The notes beneath the pieces are model-generated. The model did not search any database, was not told the origin of the DNA, and worked only from the letters and a program-made list of their open reading frames with translations. A stretch of 64,000 nt of DNA, from NCBI GenBank assembly GCA_002633005.1, contig NMRA01000903.1, positions 33,010 through 97,009 of the forward strand. Reading direction: 5' to 3'. The position numbers and the translations under genes are program-made. This document shows, piece after piece, positions 46,444-56,440 of the stretch. The stretch comes from Phoronis australis (Eukaryota > Phoronida > Phoronidae). The first letter of the stretch is position 1. Each line of letters starts with the position of its first letter.

Positions 46444-46990
46444 AGAATAATCCATTTTGAAACAGAACGCACAGTAGTAAACTTCAAAGGGGCAACTCGC
46501 AATCCCGACTTGGACAAGTGCTCATCAGACGAAGACTTCACAGGTCGATCGATAGGTTTCGCAGGCTATCAGTTCAAACAGGAATACACTGATCAAGAAA
46601 TATTAGAGAGGCGCCGTGAACGTGCACACAACGGAACATATTGGTAGTTGGGAAAACTGTTTGAATGACTGGCTTGGCATGGTGTCAGTGCGCTAACTGC
46701 ACGATAATGGAAACGACAGACGCTTGCGTTTGCTGTCACAAAATTCCGCAATGAAACGCCTTCTTGGAGAAGCGCAGATGTGTCTCACGGAGCATCTTGA
46801 TTTTGCTTCGCATCTAAACAGAGGTCATGTGTGCTTACGAAGTTTTTTAGGGATGGGAAAAAGAACTGGCGAAAACATCCTACACGCAGACTACCAAACA
46901 GAAGCCTGACGAACGGGTCAGTCATCAAACATTATGTTTTCATGCCTTGAATTAATTGTAATTGGTTATGTTTTAATGGCCAATTACAAT
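46444..46990 (+). pseudogene. P2X7-type C-terminal cysteine domain (P2RX7_C-like), broken
   Basis: The first open part (to the TAG at 46645-46647) has an acidic linker and GYQFKQEYTDQEILERRRER, the usual lead-in of this domain in invertebrate proteins. After a frame change comes WCQCANCTIMETTDACVCCH with five of the expected zinc/cysteine positions, a stop, then in another frame MCLTEHLDFASHLNRGHVCL, matching the C-x-T-x-H and C-L region. In P2X7 receptors this domain forms the cytoplasmic ballast and coordinates zinc. No channel domain (two membrane helices) is present here, as in the many stand-alone copies known in marine invertebrates. At least three lesions separate the parts. The domain sits entirely inside the TTAA-flanked element. 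Confidence 0.75.
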
Positions 46991-46991
46991 T
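46954..46991. repeat. Short hairpin
   Basis: The 12-mer aattgtaattgg pairs with ccaattacaatt across a 14-nt loop, near the end of the P2X7-type remnant. It may be a simple palindrome without function. Confidence 0.75.
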
Positions 46992-47059
46992 CTCCATAAT
47001 CAAAAACTGATCAGCAATCGATCCGCGTTTCTTTGTCTCCTGCTTGTCGAACGCAAACA

Positions 47060-47395
47060 CACTATAGGCACAACATCAGACTTCAGCATCAGTCTCTTTT
47101 TCTGCCCTGGCATGAGCTATTTGGTAAGCCGGCATTCCATCGTCAGTGAAATCACTGTCGATGAATGCCGGCCACAGACACGGAGAAGTTTCACGGCCTC
47201 ATACTTGGTATTAACAGCGTACTTTTCATTCTTCACTACCGCGAGCCACTTCCAAAGCATGATGAGCTCTCGAGGAAGTCGAAAAAACGACATACACGCC
47301 TTCCTCGCAAGTTCATAGTTCGCTCAAGCGGGAGCGATACCTCACGCCATAGCGGCACTCACTGCAGAAGAACCAGTGACGTTGCTGCGCCGTTT
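47060..47395 (-). pseudogene. THAP zinc-finger domain, frameshifted
   Basis: On the minus strand, a CSEC pair near 47370 is followed, after one shift, by the open segment MSFFRLPRELIMLWKWLAVV, then RVCGRH near 47175. A one-base shift at the histidine continues with FIDSDFTDDGMPAYQIAHAR. The invariant THAP features are visible: an F-x-x-x-P turn, a central tryptophan, C-x2-H-F and the trailing D-F. The spacing from CSEC to CGRH is longer than usual (about 65 residues), so the first cysteine pair is uncertain. THAP domains bind DNA and form the N-terminus of several transposases, including Kolobok and P. The domain starts close to the element's right end, the expected place for a transposase N-terminus, but the catalytic part is absent. 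Confidence 0.75.
47128..47172. repeat. Imperfect 20-bp hairpin with 4-nt loop
   Basis: gccggcattccatcgtcagt pairs with its near-complement ending aatgccggc across a tetraloop. It lies within the THAP remnant. It may be fortuitous or a structural motif of the element. Confidence 0.75.
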
Positions 47396-47519
47396 CTCAC
47401 CTTCCTCACGGGTTAATGCGACACTTCTCGGCGAGGTAAACTCGACGGTATACGAGGTGATGTGGATATATACCGACAAAAATGGTAAAAAGACTAATTG
47501 AATAGGGTGGCATTCTCCT

Positions 47520-47523
47520 TTAA
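47520..47523. repeat. TTAA target-site copy, right
   Basis: Partner of 45404-45407. The LINE sequence resumes at the next base. Confidence 0.8.
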
Positions 47524-47745
47524 ATCTTTTGTCCAGCCAAAATTGGTCAATCTATTGACAACATTGCCCTCACTGTCTGAATTGAATTGCTTGATAGACT
47601 ATTTTATTGTTTCATCTGGGACAAAAAACCTGACAAAATTACGAGAACTACCTTCATTAAAGATTTTTCGCTGGGAGAGTACGAAATGGTTCATCCACAA
47701 ATCCGCCCACTTGATTTGATTTGCAAGATATTAGTGTGGGCGATG
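47524..47745 (+). pseudogene. LINE reverse transcriptase, 3' part
   Basis: Continues the interrupted LINE: FVQPKLVNLLTTLPSLSE, then in shifted frames FIWDKKPDKI and a GEYEMVHPQI-like segment typical of the L1-like thumb. It ends near 47745 without the C-terminal knuckle. Confidence 0.8.
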
Positions 47746-48589
47746 TTATAACGCGTCAGCTTCGTTCAACATCTTTATTCTTGAAGTGGCGGTTATCTAC
47801 AAACGATAAATAAAGTTTATCAGACAACAGAACCAAACAATGTTCTCAAAACGTTACCCAATAATCAATATGGTTAGCATACGGGACTCGAACTCGCATC
47901 AAACGAAACCATCACAACGCAGCCGTTGCAGTTCAACAATTAAACATTAGGCATACAATATCCAGCAGACCTACATGAATCGACTGAACGTTAAGCCTAA
48001 GTGAATAACATGTACTTACTGGAGTTTTCCGCGTGGCTCAGCTAATGATCTCTCTACAGTGACTACATGCCGAGAACCAATATTCGAACTGGGCGCTGTA
48101 AATGACCACTCAAGCTAAAAACCATCAAACAGTGCCCTGATTGGTTAGATGACAATGGTAACATATACAAAGCCAATAAATAATTACTTAGGAGCGGTGT
48201 TAGACCACAGTTACGATGCCCCCTGGAAACGCCCTAAGAGTACATACAACGCTCCCTAGTAGACATAAAGTGTCCTATCAAAGGACTGATGGTCGTGCAT
48301 TAACACAAGACTTTCTCCCACTGTGTCTACCCCCTTGCTGTCCCATCTGGACTGCTCGAGAATACCTTTATTCGTTGTCTGACTATCTAACCTCCCTTAT
48401 TATTCTATATATGTCTGGGTCTTTAGATCTTTTCCGTGTTGGCTTTCCAGTGTTGTACCCCAGTCCTTGCCTACCCTGGCTAGCTGTTCCTATCCATTGC
48501 TTGTGCCTCAGCCAACCTTCTGCTTCGCTGATTGCCGACGTGGTGGACCACTTTCTGCCGGTGCGCGAATAAAACATCAAAGCGACCCC
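47746..48589. other. No recognisable gene
   Basis: Contains a 118-codon plus frame (48216-48572) rich in leucine, proline and cysteine, without a recognisable domain. A tRNA B-box-like word on the minus strand near 47885 lacks a matching A box. Confidence 0.5.
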
Positions 48590-48755
48590 CGACTAAAAGT
48601 TAAGGCTCATGGGCGGCGCAGCTGTGAAATAAGTGAGGGGGCTTCCAGCTGCTACATGTATGGTGCGCCACCCATGTTACACATGATTCCCAGAACTGAA
48701 AAAATCTAGGTGGAGGGTTATAGCACCCCCAGCCCCCTATGGTGCGCCGCCCACG
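48590..48755. repeat. Dispersed repeat C, copy 2
   Basis: Contains catgggcggcgcag near the left end and cccctatggtgcgccgccca near the right, an inverted relation, with a related internal ggtgcgccacccatg. Same family as 12570-12715. Inverted GC-rich ends suggest a small non-autonomous element of about 150 bp. Confidence 0.65.
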
Positions 48756-48759
48756 AGGC

Positions 48760-49727
48760 TGAGGTAATAAAGTTTAATGACCCGTCAATTGTTAGTGTAC
48801 GAAGGTCCTACAATGGGACAAGCTACGTAAGCAGATTTTATATTGAAAAATACACTGAATGATGTTGTGCGAAACAGGAAACTTCCCTTTGTAAAACGCC
48901 TCGCTTTCGAGTTTTCCTTCACCAGGCTCTGCTGCGTTATGCAAGGCCAGTCCACTCTCGTCTTATTTGTGAGTAGCGCACTTCGTAGTAACGTGTACAC
49001 AGGTAAGTATAACTTGTGACCTTATAACGCTATTTAACCAGGGCCTATTTTAGCATACCGGCTTCTGTCAAATGTTTGTAATGCAAAAGAATTTAATCAC
49101 TTTGTTTAGGCACATGCCTTTGCTGCTCTTTTGTGGGGGTCATGTGATATAAACTGGCCAGAATTTCATTCTAGTGCGATAAAATGGACCAAAATATAAG
49201 TTCCTCAGAGTTCACCATAGGCGGACTTAGAAGACTTGTTCCGAAGGCGACCTAAAAATAAGGTCTCCGCGAGCATTTTCCCTACTAGAATTGTAGTTGG
49301 GCCCCTTTGTAACATCCTAGATCGTGCAATAATCTGTTTAATTGTATACTTTCAATGGGTACTTCTCCAGAAAAATGATCAAGTTTCTTCGAATAGCACT
49401 CATTTATTCTCTGAAGCAGAAATATGGAGTACTAGACATAGAGAAGAAGTTGAAATTGTTCGAACGAAATTCTGTAAATGGTTACTGTCAACACTGTCAA
49501 CGCTATAACAAAGGAGAGTGTGGCCGTCGTGATTTATCTGTGTCTTTTATGTGTAGGTCTGTAAAATGTTTCTGAATATATTGAAAATGTAAAAAGATAG
49601 ACTTCAAAGGCAATGTTTCTCCTGTTACACGAAAAGGCAATTGCAGGGTCAAAATAATTGGTGTACCCCATTTAAAAATTGTTGTACTCAGCTGGTTTCG
49701 GTAATGTATGGTTGATTCAGGGCGTCA
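48760..49727. other. No secure gene
   Basis: Frames of 70-90 codons around 49236-49575 have protein-like stretches (FLRIALIYSLKQKYGVLDIE) but no known domain. A GTGGCGGA-type fragment may be present near 49208-49320 (aggcggactta, then gggcccctttgtaacatcct). Confidence 0.4.
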
Positions 49728-49906
49728 GTGATTAACAATATTTTTGTCGGAATTCAAAAAAGTCCGAGATATTTTAACTTCCAAAGTTGGTTGTCGGTGG
49801 TGGACAATACAAATAAGCGTGAATTTTTCACAGGAGTTAAGTCTGAGTTGTCTTGTGAAGAGTATTTATTTGGGGAGATGACGCACCAGCAGATATTTTA
49901 CATAGC
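49728..49906 (+). other. Open frame truncated by an inserted element
   Basis: A frame open from 49728 reads FQSWLSVVDNTNKREFFTGV and EEYLFGEMTHQQIF, then runs into the element at 49915. The C-terminal proline/threonine tract of the 118-codon frame is the element's own repeats. The family is not recognised. Confidence 0.3.
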
Positions 49907-49914
49907 GAACATTA

Positions 49915-50762
49915 AGAATTGTTCTAAAACCCCCACAAACCCCTCGACCCCCACAAACCCCTCGACCCACGACTCCCTCGACCCACAAACCCCCAAGATC
50001 GACCACCCTCTCGACCCACGACCTTTTGCGCTTTTTACACATTTCATAATCATATTACATGACTTTAATTACCACAACACATAATATATACACGAGAATA
50101 TGCTCTGGCTCAATCTGGCGGTTAAAACAGAAAGTGGCGTGAGAATGTGATCTGAATTAGCAGATTGTTGGCGTGTTGTCACGGAAATAGTTCCACGAGG
50201 GGTTAACAATGGCCCTGTTCTACTAAACTTAGGGAGATAGTACGTTAACCTGAATGTACATAATTTTACATTTTTATTATTTGCTTTCTGTTGTACACTT
50301 GTTTACAATATACTCCACACAATGTTGAGATACTTGTTACTAATCAGTTTGTTTTCTCAAACTCTATTTAGTGATGAAATTTCATTTTTGTCGGCTCCTT
50401 GCACTCTCCGCAAAAAGTTTGAATCTGCCATTGACTGAAGAGCAGATGAGACGAGTAAGCACTGCCGGGAACGACATTTGTAACGTTAGCAGGTCTTTGA
50501 TTTGATTTGGTCGCATTTTTCTTTCTGGTTTTGGCTTTCAAATTTGCCGAATCGACTCTCTTAATTGGAAAAAAAAACAGGAAAAATCCGGACAAGCTCA
50601 CAGCCCAACTCGTTGGTCCAGCACGTCAACGTTTGTTCTATGTTCAGATCGAGTTGAGGTTGTATGGATTGGGTTGAGGGGGTTGTGGGTCGCGGAAGAC
50701 GAGAGTCGACGGGGTTGTGGGGTGTGGGGGTCGACGAGGTCGATGTAGTCTTAGAACAATCT
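49915..50762. mobile_element. TIR element with 8-bp target-site duplication
   Basis: An 848-bp element flanked by a perfect gaacatta duplication (49907-49914 and 50763-50770). The left terminus agaattgttctaaaac and the inverted right terminus agattgttctaagac match apart from one indel and one substitution. Just inside each end lie cytosine-rich minisatellites (ccccacaaacccctcgac units on the left, the complementary ggggttgtgg/gtcgac words on the right), so the inverted repeat extends as a diverged array. An 8-bp duplication is typical of hAT elements, and also of P. No transposase is present; a non-autonomous element. Confidence 0.85.
50100..50205. repeat. Block shared with 36002-36075
   Basis: ggttaaaacagaaagtggcg and cacggaaatagttcca match the sequence near 36.0 kb. 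It lies inside the 8-bp-flanked element, so the 36.0-kb copy may be a fragment of the same family. Confidence 0.65.
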
Positions 50763-50789
50763 GAACATTAGCAGCAGATTTCTTAATTG

Positions 50790-51020
50790 TCATTTAAAGT
50801 TAAACATGGTTTAAATTGGTTTTAGACCAGGTTTAAATATTATCTGCATTTCATTAAGGTGGTTTAACTATTAGAGCAATGGTCCAGTAAAACCTCGTTT
50901 AACTTCAGTTTAGACCTGGTCTAAGTTAGTTTTCATGTCACCAACGAGGTCTATATTCCTTAGACCTGTACTAAGATGTTAAACCAGGTTTAACTTTAGA
51001 CTTGGTCAGACCCAGGCTTA
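50790..51020. repeat. Array of ttaaacc/ggtttaa quasi-palindromes
   Basis: About eight degenerate copies of a near-palindrome of the form tt(a/t)a(a/g)acc(a/t)ggt(t/c)taa, for example ttaaaccaggtttaa and tttagacctggtctaag, spaced irregularly. The motif could nucleate hairpins or bind a dimeric factor. It adjoins the right side of the 848-bp element. Confidence 0.7.
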
Positions 51021-51702
51021 ATACTCCTAAATATGTCATGCTTGCACGATATAGGAGCAACAGGGCTATTCGACAAATTTTACATTACTAGAGGGCGCGC
51101 GTGTGCTAGTGGTGATAGATTAAGGAGCATCGATTTCTCGAGCCCTCAATACATGCATAAATGACTTTCAGCCGTGCCCACTAAATATGAAATGGTAGGA
51201 AAAGGATATGCTTCTACGAGAGGAAGTAAGCATGATCTCATAGAAGGGTAAGGTTTGTGATTATTTTAACGATTATTTCATGTTTACAACACCGATGGCT
51301 GTTAACTGAGTTACCGTCCGATGTCGACTTCCCGGTAGTCGCCAGTCGGGTTAATCATTGTTTGTTGTGAAGCTTACGATACTTTACGTAGCACTCGGGA
51401 CATTTTCGTACGTCAAAGCAGTATTATTGTTTAGAATGATTTCTAACAGGCTTATCAGTGACAGTTACATCAATTAATGCTGAATGCTTATGCTGTCAAC
51501 TCGATATTGGTTAGTGAGGTAAGACTACAATACCAATACAAGCCCCGGCAAAGGCTACTTGACAAATATCCATTAGACTACATGTACATGTATTTGTTTA
51601 CTCGTCCGGAAATCTATTACACGTTGACATGGAAATATATCATGTCTGTTTTCACAAGAGCTTCGTGTTTTTAGGTTTGAGGGGTAGTGCCGTGCAGAGG
51701 AG

Positions 51703-52884
51703 ATGTGCATCGCTTCTGCAACCGTCCCTGAATGGCCAAAAGTTGGTTTTAAGCAGTTGACTGCAGCAATGAGCTGGTGCTCATTGACTGCAGCTAACCA
51801 GAAAAATCTTCCTATCCAGTGCAGATTTGTTAATTCTATATCGGAGACAGAGAACAAAGCCTTTGAAAAAGGAGAGCTATTTTTAAAGAAAGGTAGTTAA
51901 GTTGTTTTGTTAATTTACTTATTCAAGTCCATAGCGGGAGGTTGGCATACGGGGTTGGGGCTGTAAACTTTGGTGCAACTGGATGTGTCGAAATAACAGA
52001 TAATAGTGCCCGGTGGAAAGAGTACGGTGAGGTAATTCTTAACCTTCATAGAGTGATTTCAAGTTTCATGAAACTGTTTTGCTATTCATTGTAAACTCAT
52101 AAAAATATATTCTATTTTCTTAATTCTCAATGACTGAACAGTCTTAACTCTAGCCTTGAAATGTTCAACTCGTTTATAAACTTATTTGACTGCCATTTTT
52201 TGTGAAAATTGCATTTTTGCTGTGAACATACGAGTGAGGTCGTATTTGAACGTATCATTCTTGCTGACAATGCGCAAGCAATGGTGCCTTAGGATTTTTA
52301 ATTAATCTTAAAATACAGAAAGGTTATCCATCATTTTAAAAGGCCCAAGTCTTCAAATCTTCTATTGGAAGAAAAATTAAAAATCCCTCAGCCTGAGACC
52401 AGAAGTGTGCTTGACTGACCCATGAATCTGTAATCGGTTTTTAAAATTGCTGAAAGTATCAAAAATCAAAAGGCTTGAAAATGGGTAACAAGGGTTTGAA
52501 ATTGTGTCAAATAACTTGCATATTTTGCAGACAAAAAGTTTAAAGAATTGTTATGGCTGAAAAATAAAGACGCAGTCCTATACAAATCAATACTTTCTGG
52601 TAATAGTAATTATTTAATTTATGTTTGAAATTGTAAAGCATTTGCCATATAATATTTTCGAAAATCAAGGCCAACATTTTGACCCAACCTGACGTACTTA
52701 ATTATTAATGTTTCAATATTTGTTTCAGATTCAGCTACATTTTTAATGCCACTTCAAGCCGCAGCATAGACAAGCTTTGTTACTCCTTTCTTTTCCCACA
52801 GCATGTCATCCACACACCAGCAGTGCTGCATGGCACAATGTGCAAGCCAGTGGCCCTGGAGAAATGTGAATCGCAGAACTACAT
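51703..52884 (+). CDS. Possible multi-exon gene fragment, unrecognised
   Basis: Three open segments on one strand look exon-like. At 51703-51897 a frame reads MCIASATVPEWPKVGFKQLT and FVNSISETENKAFEKGEL. At about 51944-52029 a frame reads YGVGAVNFGATGCVEITDNS and ends at GAG|GTAATT. At 52802-52884 an 83-bp segment lies between a strong acceptor (tttcttttcccacag) and a donor CAT|GTAAGT. I could not chain phases or recognise a family. The strong splice signals around the last segment are the main reason to list it. Confidence 0.3.
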
Positions 52885-55551
52885 GTAAGTTGTCCTAAGA
52901 AAATGTGGCAGTGGATTTTTTGTATGTGAAAAGGAACTATACCTGACTGCTACACCAGCCATGCAGCCTCATTGGTGAGGATTCCCTTTTATAGGCAAAG
53001 AGTCACGTGTGGACAACAATGGCTTGTTTCCTTTCCTGGAAGAAACATAACGGACTGAAGCTAAAGAAGACCTAGTAACACTCTGGTCTAGTTCCGGTTT
53101 TGGGCACAAAGCGAGTCAAGTGGTATGATGTTGGGTTTAACATCAAGGATCTAATTGTGGACGTTATTGAGGCTGAATGAGGTTACATGAAGGAAAGCCG
53201 AAACTGGACCTTTTTTACAAGCGCTTCTATAGGCCATTGAAGCTCGATCCCAGTGAAATGAAAACCAAAAGCATCTGGTATAAATACCTTGTCTTTCTCA
53301 CTGACTGACATTAACTTTTCCTTTCAGAAGGAAGGCTTTATACTAATGGTAAAAACGTTTCTATTTGCTTGGCATTATGCGGAAATGACATTCAGTGACA
53401 GCATCGATTGTCAAATTGTCAGTAAAAAGCCCGTTAATGTTACACTTTGATGATCGAATAAATTTTTTATCAACACTCAAGTTTGTCACTAATTATTCAA
53501 ACCACAATATTTCTTCAGTTTTAAAGCCCCATACAGAGCTGTTGTGCTGGTTCTTTATAAAGTTGAAATGATTACCGAATACGCTTGCCAATTGTCATTT
53601 TCTTGTTGATCTATAGAAATGTACGGCGATCAAAACGAAGCATTCCCTTTGTTTGCATTTGATTTGTTTAAGTGAGAAACTATTTCAGAGCTTTCTTAAG
53701 AAAGCCTTTGAACAGTTTCATGTTTTGTGTTAACTTGTCTATAAAGTTCCACATGTAAGCAAATTATGTTTTTATAGAATCTGCTATGAACAAAGTTCGA
53801 GAACAAACAGTAATCTGTGTATTGAGAAAAACAAACTGAACAACTACATACAAACAAAAGAACAACGTTATTTGTTAAAAACAACTGCAATTTTCCCAAT
53901 GCAACAGTCTATAATCAGTGATATCAAGGGCTGAATTCATGAATTGAGAGGTTCACTTCTCTCAGTTTATTGCTGAAGGACTGCTTTTCACTTTGTCGAT
54001 AGGTAAGATAGACGGTAAGGCGGCTGACTTTAGTCGTTTTCTCTCACCTGTAACGGAATAGTCAGAAAAATATTAGCAAATTATAAAAGAAAACAAAAAC
54101 AAAAGAACTTTTGTAAGGCAGAACTTACTTGACATTTCATCTTCATGTTTACATGTAGACACTAATAATCTTTGTACCCAAGTTTTATTTAAGTTAAATT
54201 ATGTGAAATTGGCTAAAAGTGATTTAAGGGGTGTGTATTTTTCATGACATCTAAAATGTGTTTCTGATCTCAACAAATAAAATTCATTCTAGGTGTCATT
54301 ATTTATTCCAATGCAATGTTACGAATTTACTGAATAGCTCATTCATGTTAATTCGGTAACTATAATCTGGTAGTCCTGGGGGTGTGATCTGCTATAAAAT
54401 AAGGAAACTCACTCATTTAGAGAATTTCGTTGGACATAGAATAGTTTTGAAGAGTAACTGCTGTGGAAAAGTCACCCTTGACTTCTGAGCGGCACGTTCC
54501 ATACACCTCTTATATTGGGAGTACTCCCAACCAAGACAATATGTGAATATGTGCTGCTAGCCTAACATCCAGGTGCCGGGTGAGTTTCTGAAGAGAAACA
54601 CTTAGTTCCACAGAATAAACCGATTATTCGGTGGGATAACTTGTGGGGAAAACATCACTGAGCGATGTCAATGGAAGGTGATTGTTAAAAACTTACCAAA
54701 TAACTTTATTGTGTAGTCTCAAACTGGAAATGCATAGAGCACACACACACGCGGCGTGACGCTTCTTCATCCAAACACGTTTTGTCAGTTGGTTGACCCT
54801 TTTGACCGAAATTCTCCAGGCCCGTAGTAACCTTAGGTCTTTTGGAAATTTGTGACCACCTGTCGAAGATTTGCACCCGGGAAAATAGCAATAATAAGGC
54901 TTAGCGCGACGACGTATTTTGATAACAATTCCGTTTTTTTTTTTACCAGCTGTTTACATGAAACAGCGACGCGTGCGCAATTCAATCACCACTAGTACAG
55001 CGGCGACACTGCGTCTAACATCCGCATTGAATGAAGCCGCGGTGTGCATTTACGACGTTGTTTAGAGCGAGAATGGAATATTTTCAATTTTCAGTTTTAC
55101 AACAACACAAGCTTAAACGTAGCAAAAGCGGATCCAGGATTTTTTAAAAGGGGGAAATCAAAAGGCGGCAAGCAATTTCTACATATTTCCTTACTCCGTG
55201 TAGAAGGCGAGATATCCTTGTCACTTCTGTTAAACAGGGTAAACGGTTAGGTGTCGATGAATAGCTACATAGGCAAGTATATACAAAATGGCGGACTATC
55301 TGGCTAGTCTGGCTGCTTAGAGAACAACACCGTCATCACGCAACTAATGGTTATGAAAAACGCTCAATGGTCTGGCTAGATATGGTTAATGCGTACGCAT
55401 CAAACCCTCATAACGCTCATGCGCAGAACAGGGAAGCAACGACTATGTGCCATTTTTCTGACAGATTCAGGGCTTTGACTGAGTCTTACTACATTTCAAT
55501 CCGTATGTGATTCACCAATGACTGTTTCACTACAGAATGACAGATGCTAGA
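52885..55551. other. No recognisable gene
   Basis: AT-rich. A block near 54462 (tgtggaaaagtcaccct) recurs near 12722, and acacacacacg lies near 54740. A GTGGCGGA-like fragment (gcggatccaggattt) lies near 55128. Confidence 0.5.
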
Positions 55552-56440
55552 AAAAGGAATTCTTACATGGTGCACTATCTGCATCATGCTCTTCATATCG
55601 GCGATAAACCTCAAATTGTGCAAAGCGAGGACGGAGTGAATGGGTCTAGTGCTTGGATACAGGAAAGTTCTGTCGTTGGGCATTTGTAGATGACATTACT
55701 GTCATGGCTGAGTTATTTGCAAGGAAACGTAGCATTGTGACGACTTTAGGAGGACTAGCTGAGTGGGTGAGGAAGGAGTTCAAACCAGAGAAGTCTAGAA
55801 TTTTGATGATACATAAAGGATCCCAACAAAGGGCGACGACGTTTAAGCTGTCGGAAAAAGGAATTCCACCAATTTCAGAGAAATCTGTTACATGCTTGAA
55901 GAAGGTGTGCGATTGAACCTTGAATGTTGTCAGCAATGTAAGAGGGATTAAAGACCAGCTGAGAACCTGGCTGTCAAAGATCGAAAGAAGAGGAATACCT
56001 ACATGTAACAAGTTTAAGTTACTAGCAGGGTCTTTTGCCAAGATTATTGTGGCCCTTTTTGGTGCACGAGGTTACGGGCTCGGCTGAGGTGATGGAAAGA
56101 GCAGCGAGCAGGTGCCTACGACGGTGGATGGGAGTGCCACCCAGTTTCAGTGGCATTTAGCTGTAAAGCTGGTCAACGGAAGTAATTCTACCAGTTTCAT
56201 CAATTGCAGAATAGTACAAGGCGGCGAGAGTTATAGCTATGGTGACACTACGTGATAATGAGGACCCGGCCATCAAGCATAGTATCATCAGGGCACCACA
56301 TGGAAGAAGCTGGAAAGTGCGGTTGTAGAAGCTGAGAGCAGAGCAAGGCATCAACTGATAGTAGGAACGGTGTGCTGTGGAAGACAGTGACTAGGGTATT
56401 CTAAAAACAAAAACGTGCCTTCCAAGAAAGAACAAAAAAC
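55552..56440 (+). pseudogene. Reverse-transcriptase-like remnant, FVDD type
   Basis: Plus-strand segments in order: KGILTWCTICIMLF (motif B equivalent); FVDDITVMAELF with the catalytic DD in a 55653-55916 frame that continues GGLAEWVRKEFKPEKSRILM and EKGIPPISEKSVTCLKK; then in shifted frames KDQLRTWLSKIERRGIP, RCLRRWMGVPPSFSG and HGRSWKVR. The order matches an abundant reverse-transcriptase-domain protein of invertebrate and fish genomes, distinct from the L1-like LINEs here. Several stops and shifts make it inactive. The element boundaries were not found. Confidence 0.75.

Larger units (their letters stand above)
45408..47519. mobile_element. TTAA-flanked TIR element with THAP and P2X7-type domains
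   Basis: A 2,112-bp insertion inside a LINE. The left terminus reads aggagaattcaacc and the right terminus, inverted, reads aggagaatgccacc, matching at 12 of 14 positions. TTAA lies on both sides. Removing the element and one TTAA joins the LINE so that it reads TVIKSFVQPKLVNLL, the expected thumb sequence (compare VLKKLVLPKIVHLL in the 19.7-25.3 kb LINE). The interior carries a THAP domain on the minus strand near the right end and a P2X7-type cysteine domain on the plus strand in the middle. TTAA duplication plus THAP fits the Kolobok superfamily. No transposase catalytic core was found, so this is probably a non-autonomous or deleted copy. Confidence 0.8.

Noticed and set aside
47840-47950. 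tRNA-like B box (gagttcgagtccc on the minus strand)
   Set aside because: No A box, no complementary acceptor ends, and a poor T-stem; not a tRNA gene or clear SINE head.
48216-48572. 118-codon plus-strand frame with many prolines and cysteines
   Set aside because: No domain and no cysteine spacing typical of a known family; it adjoins repeat C.
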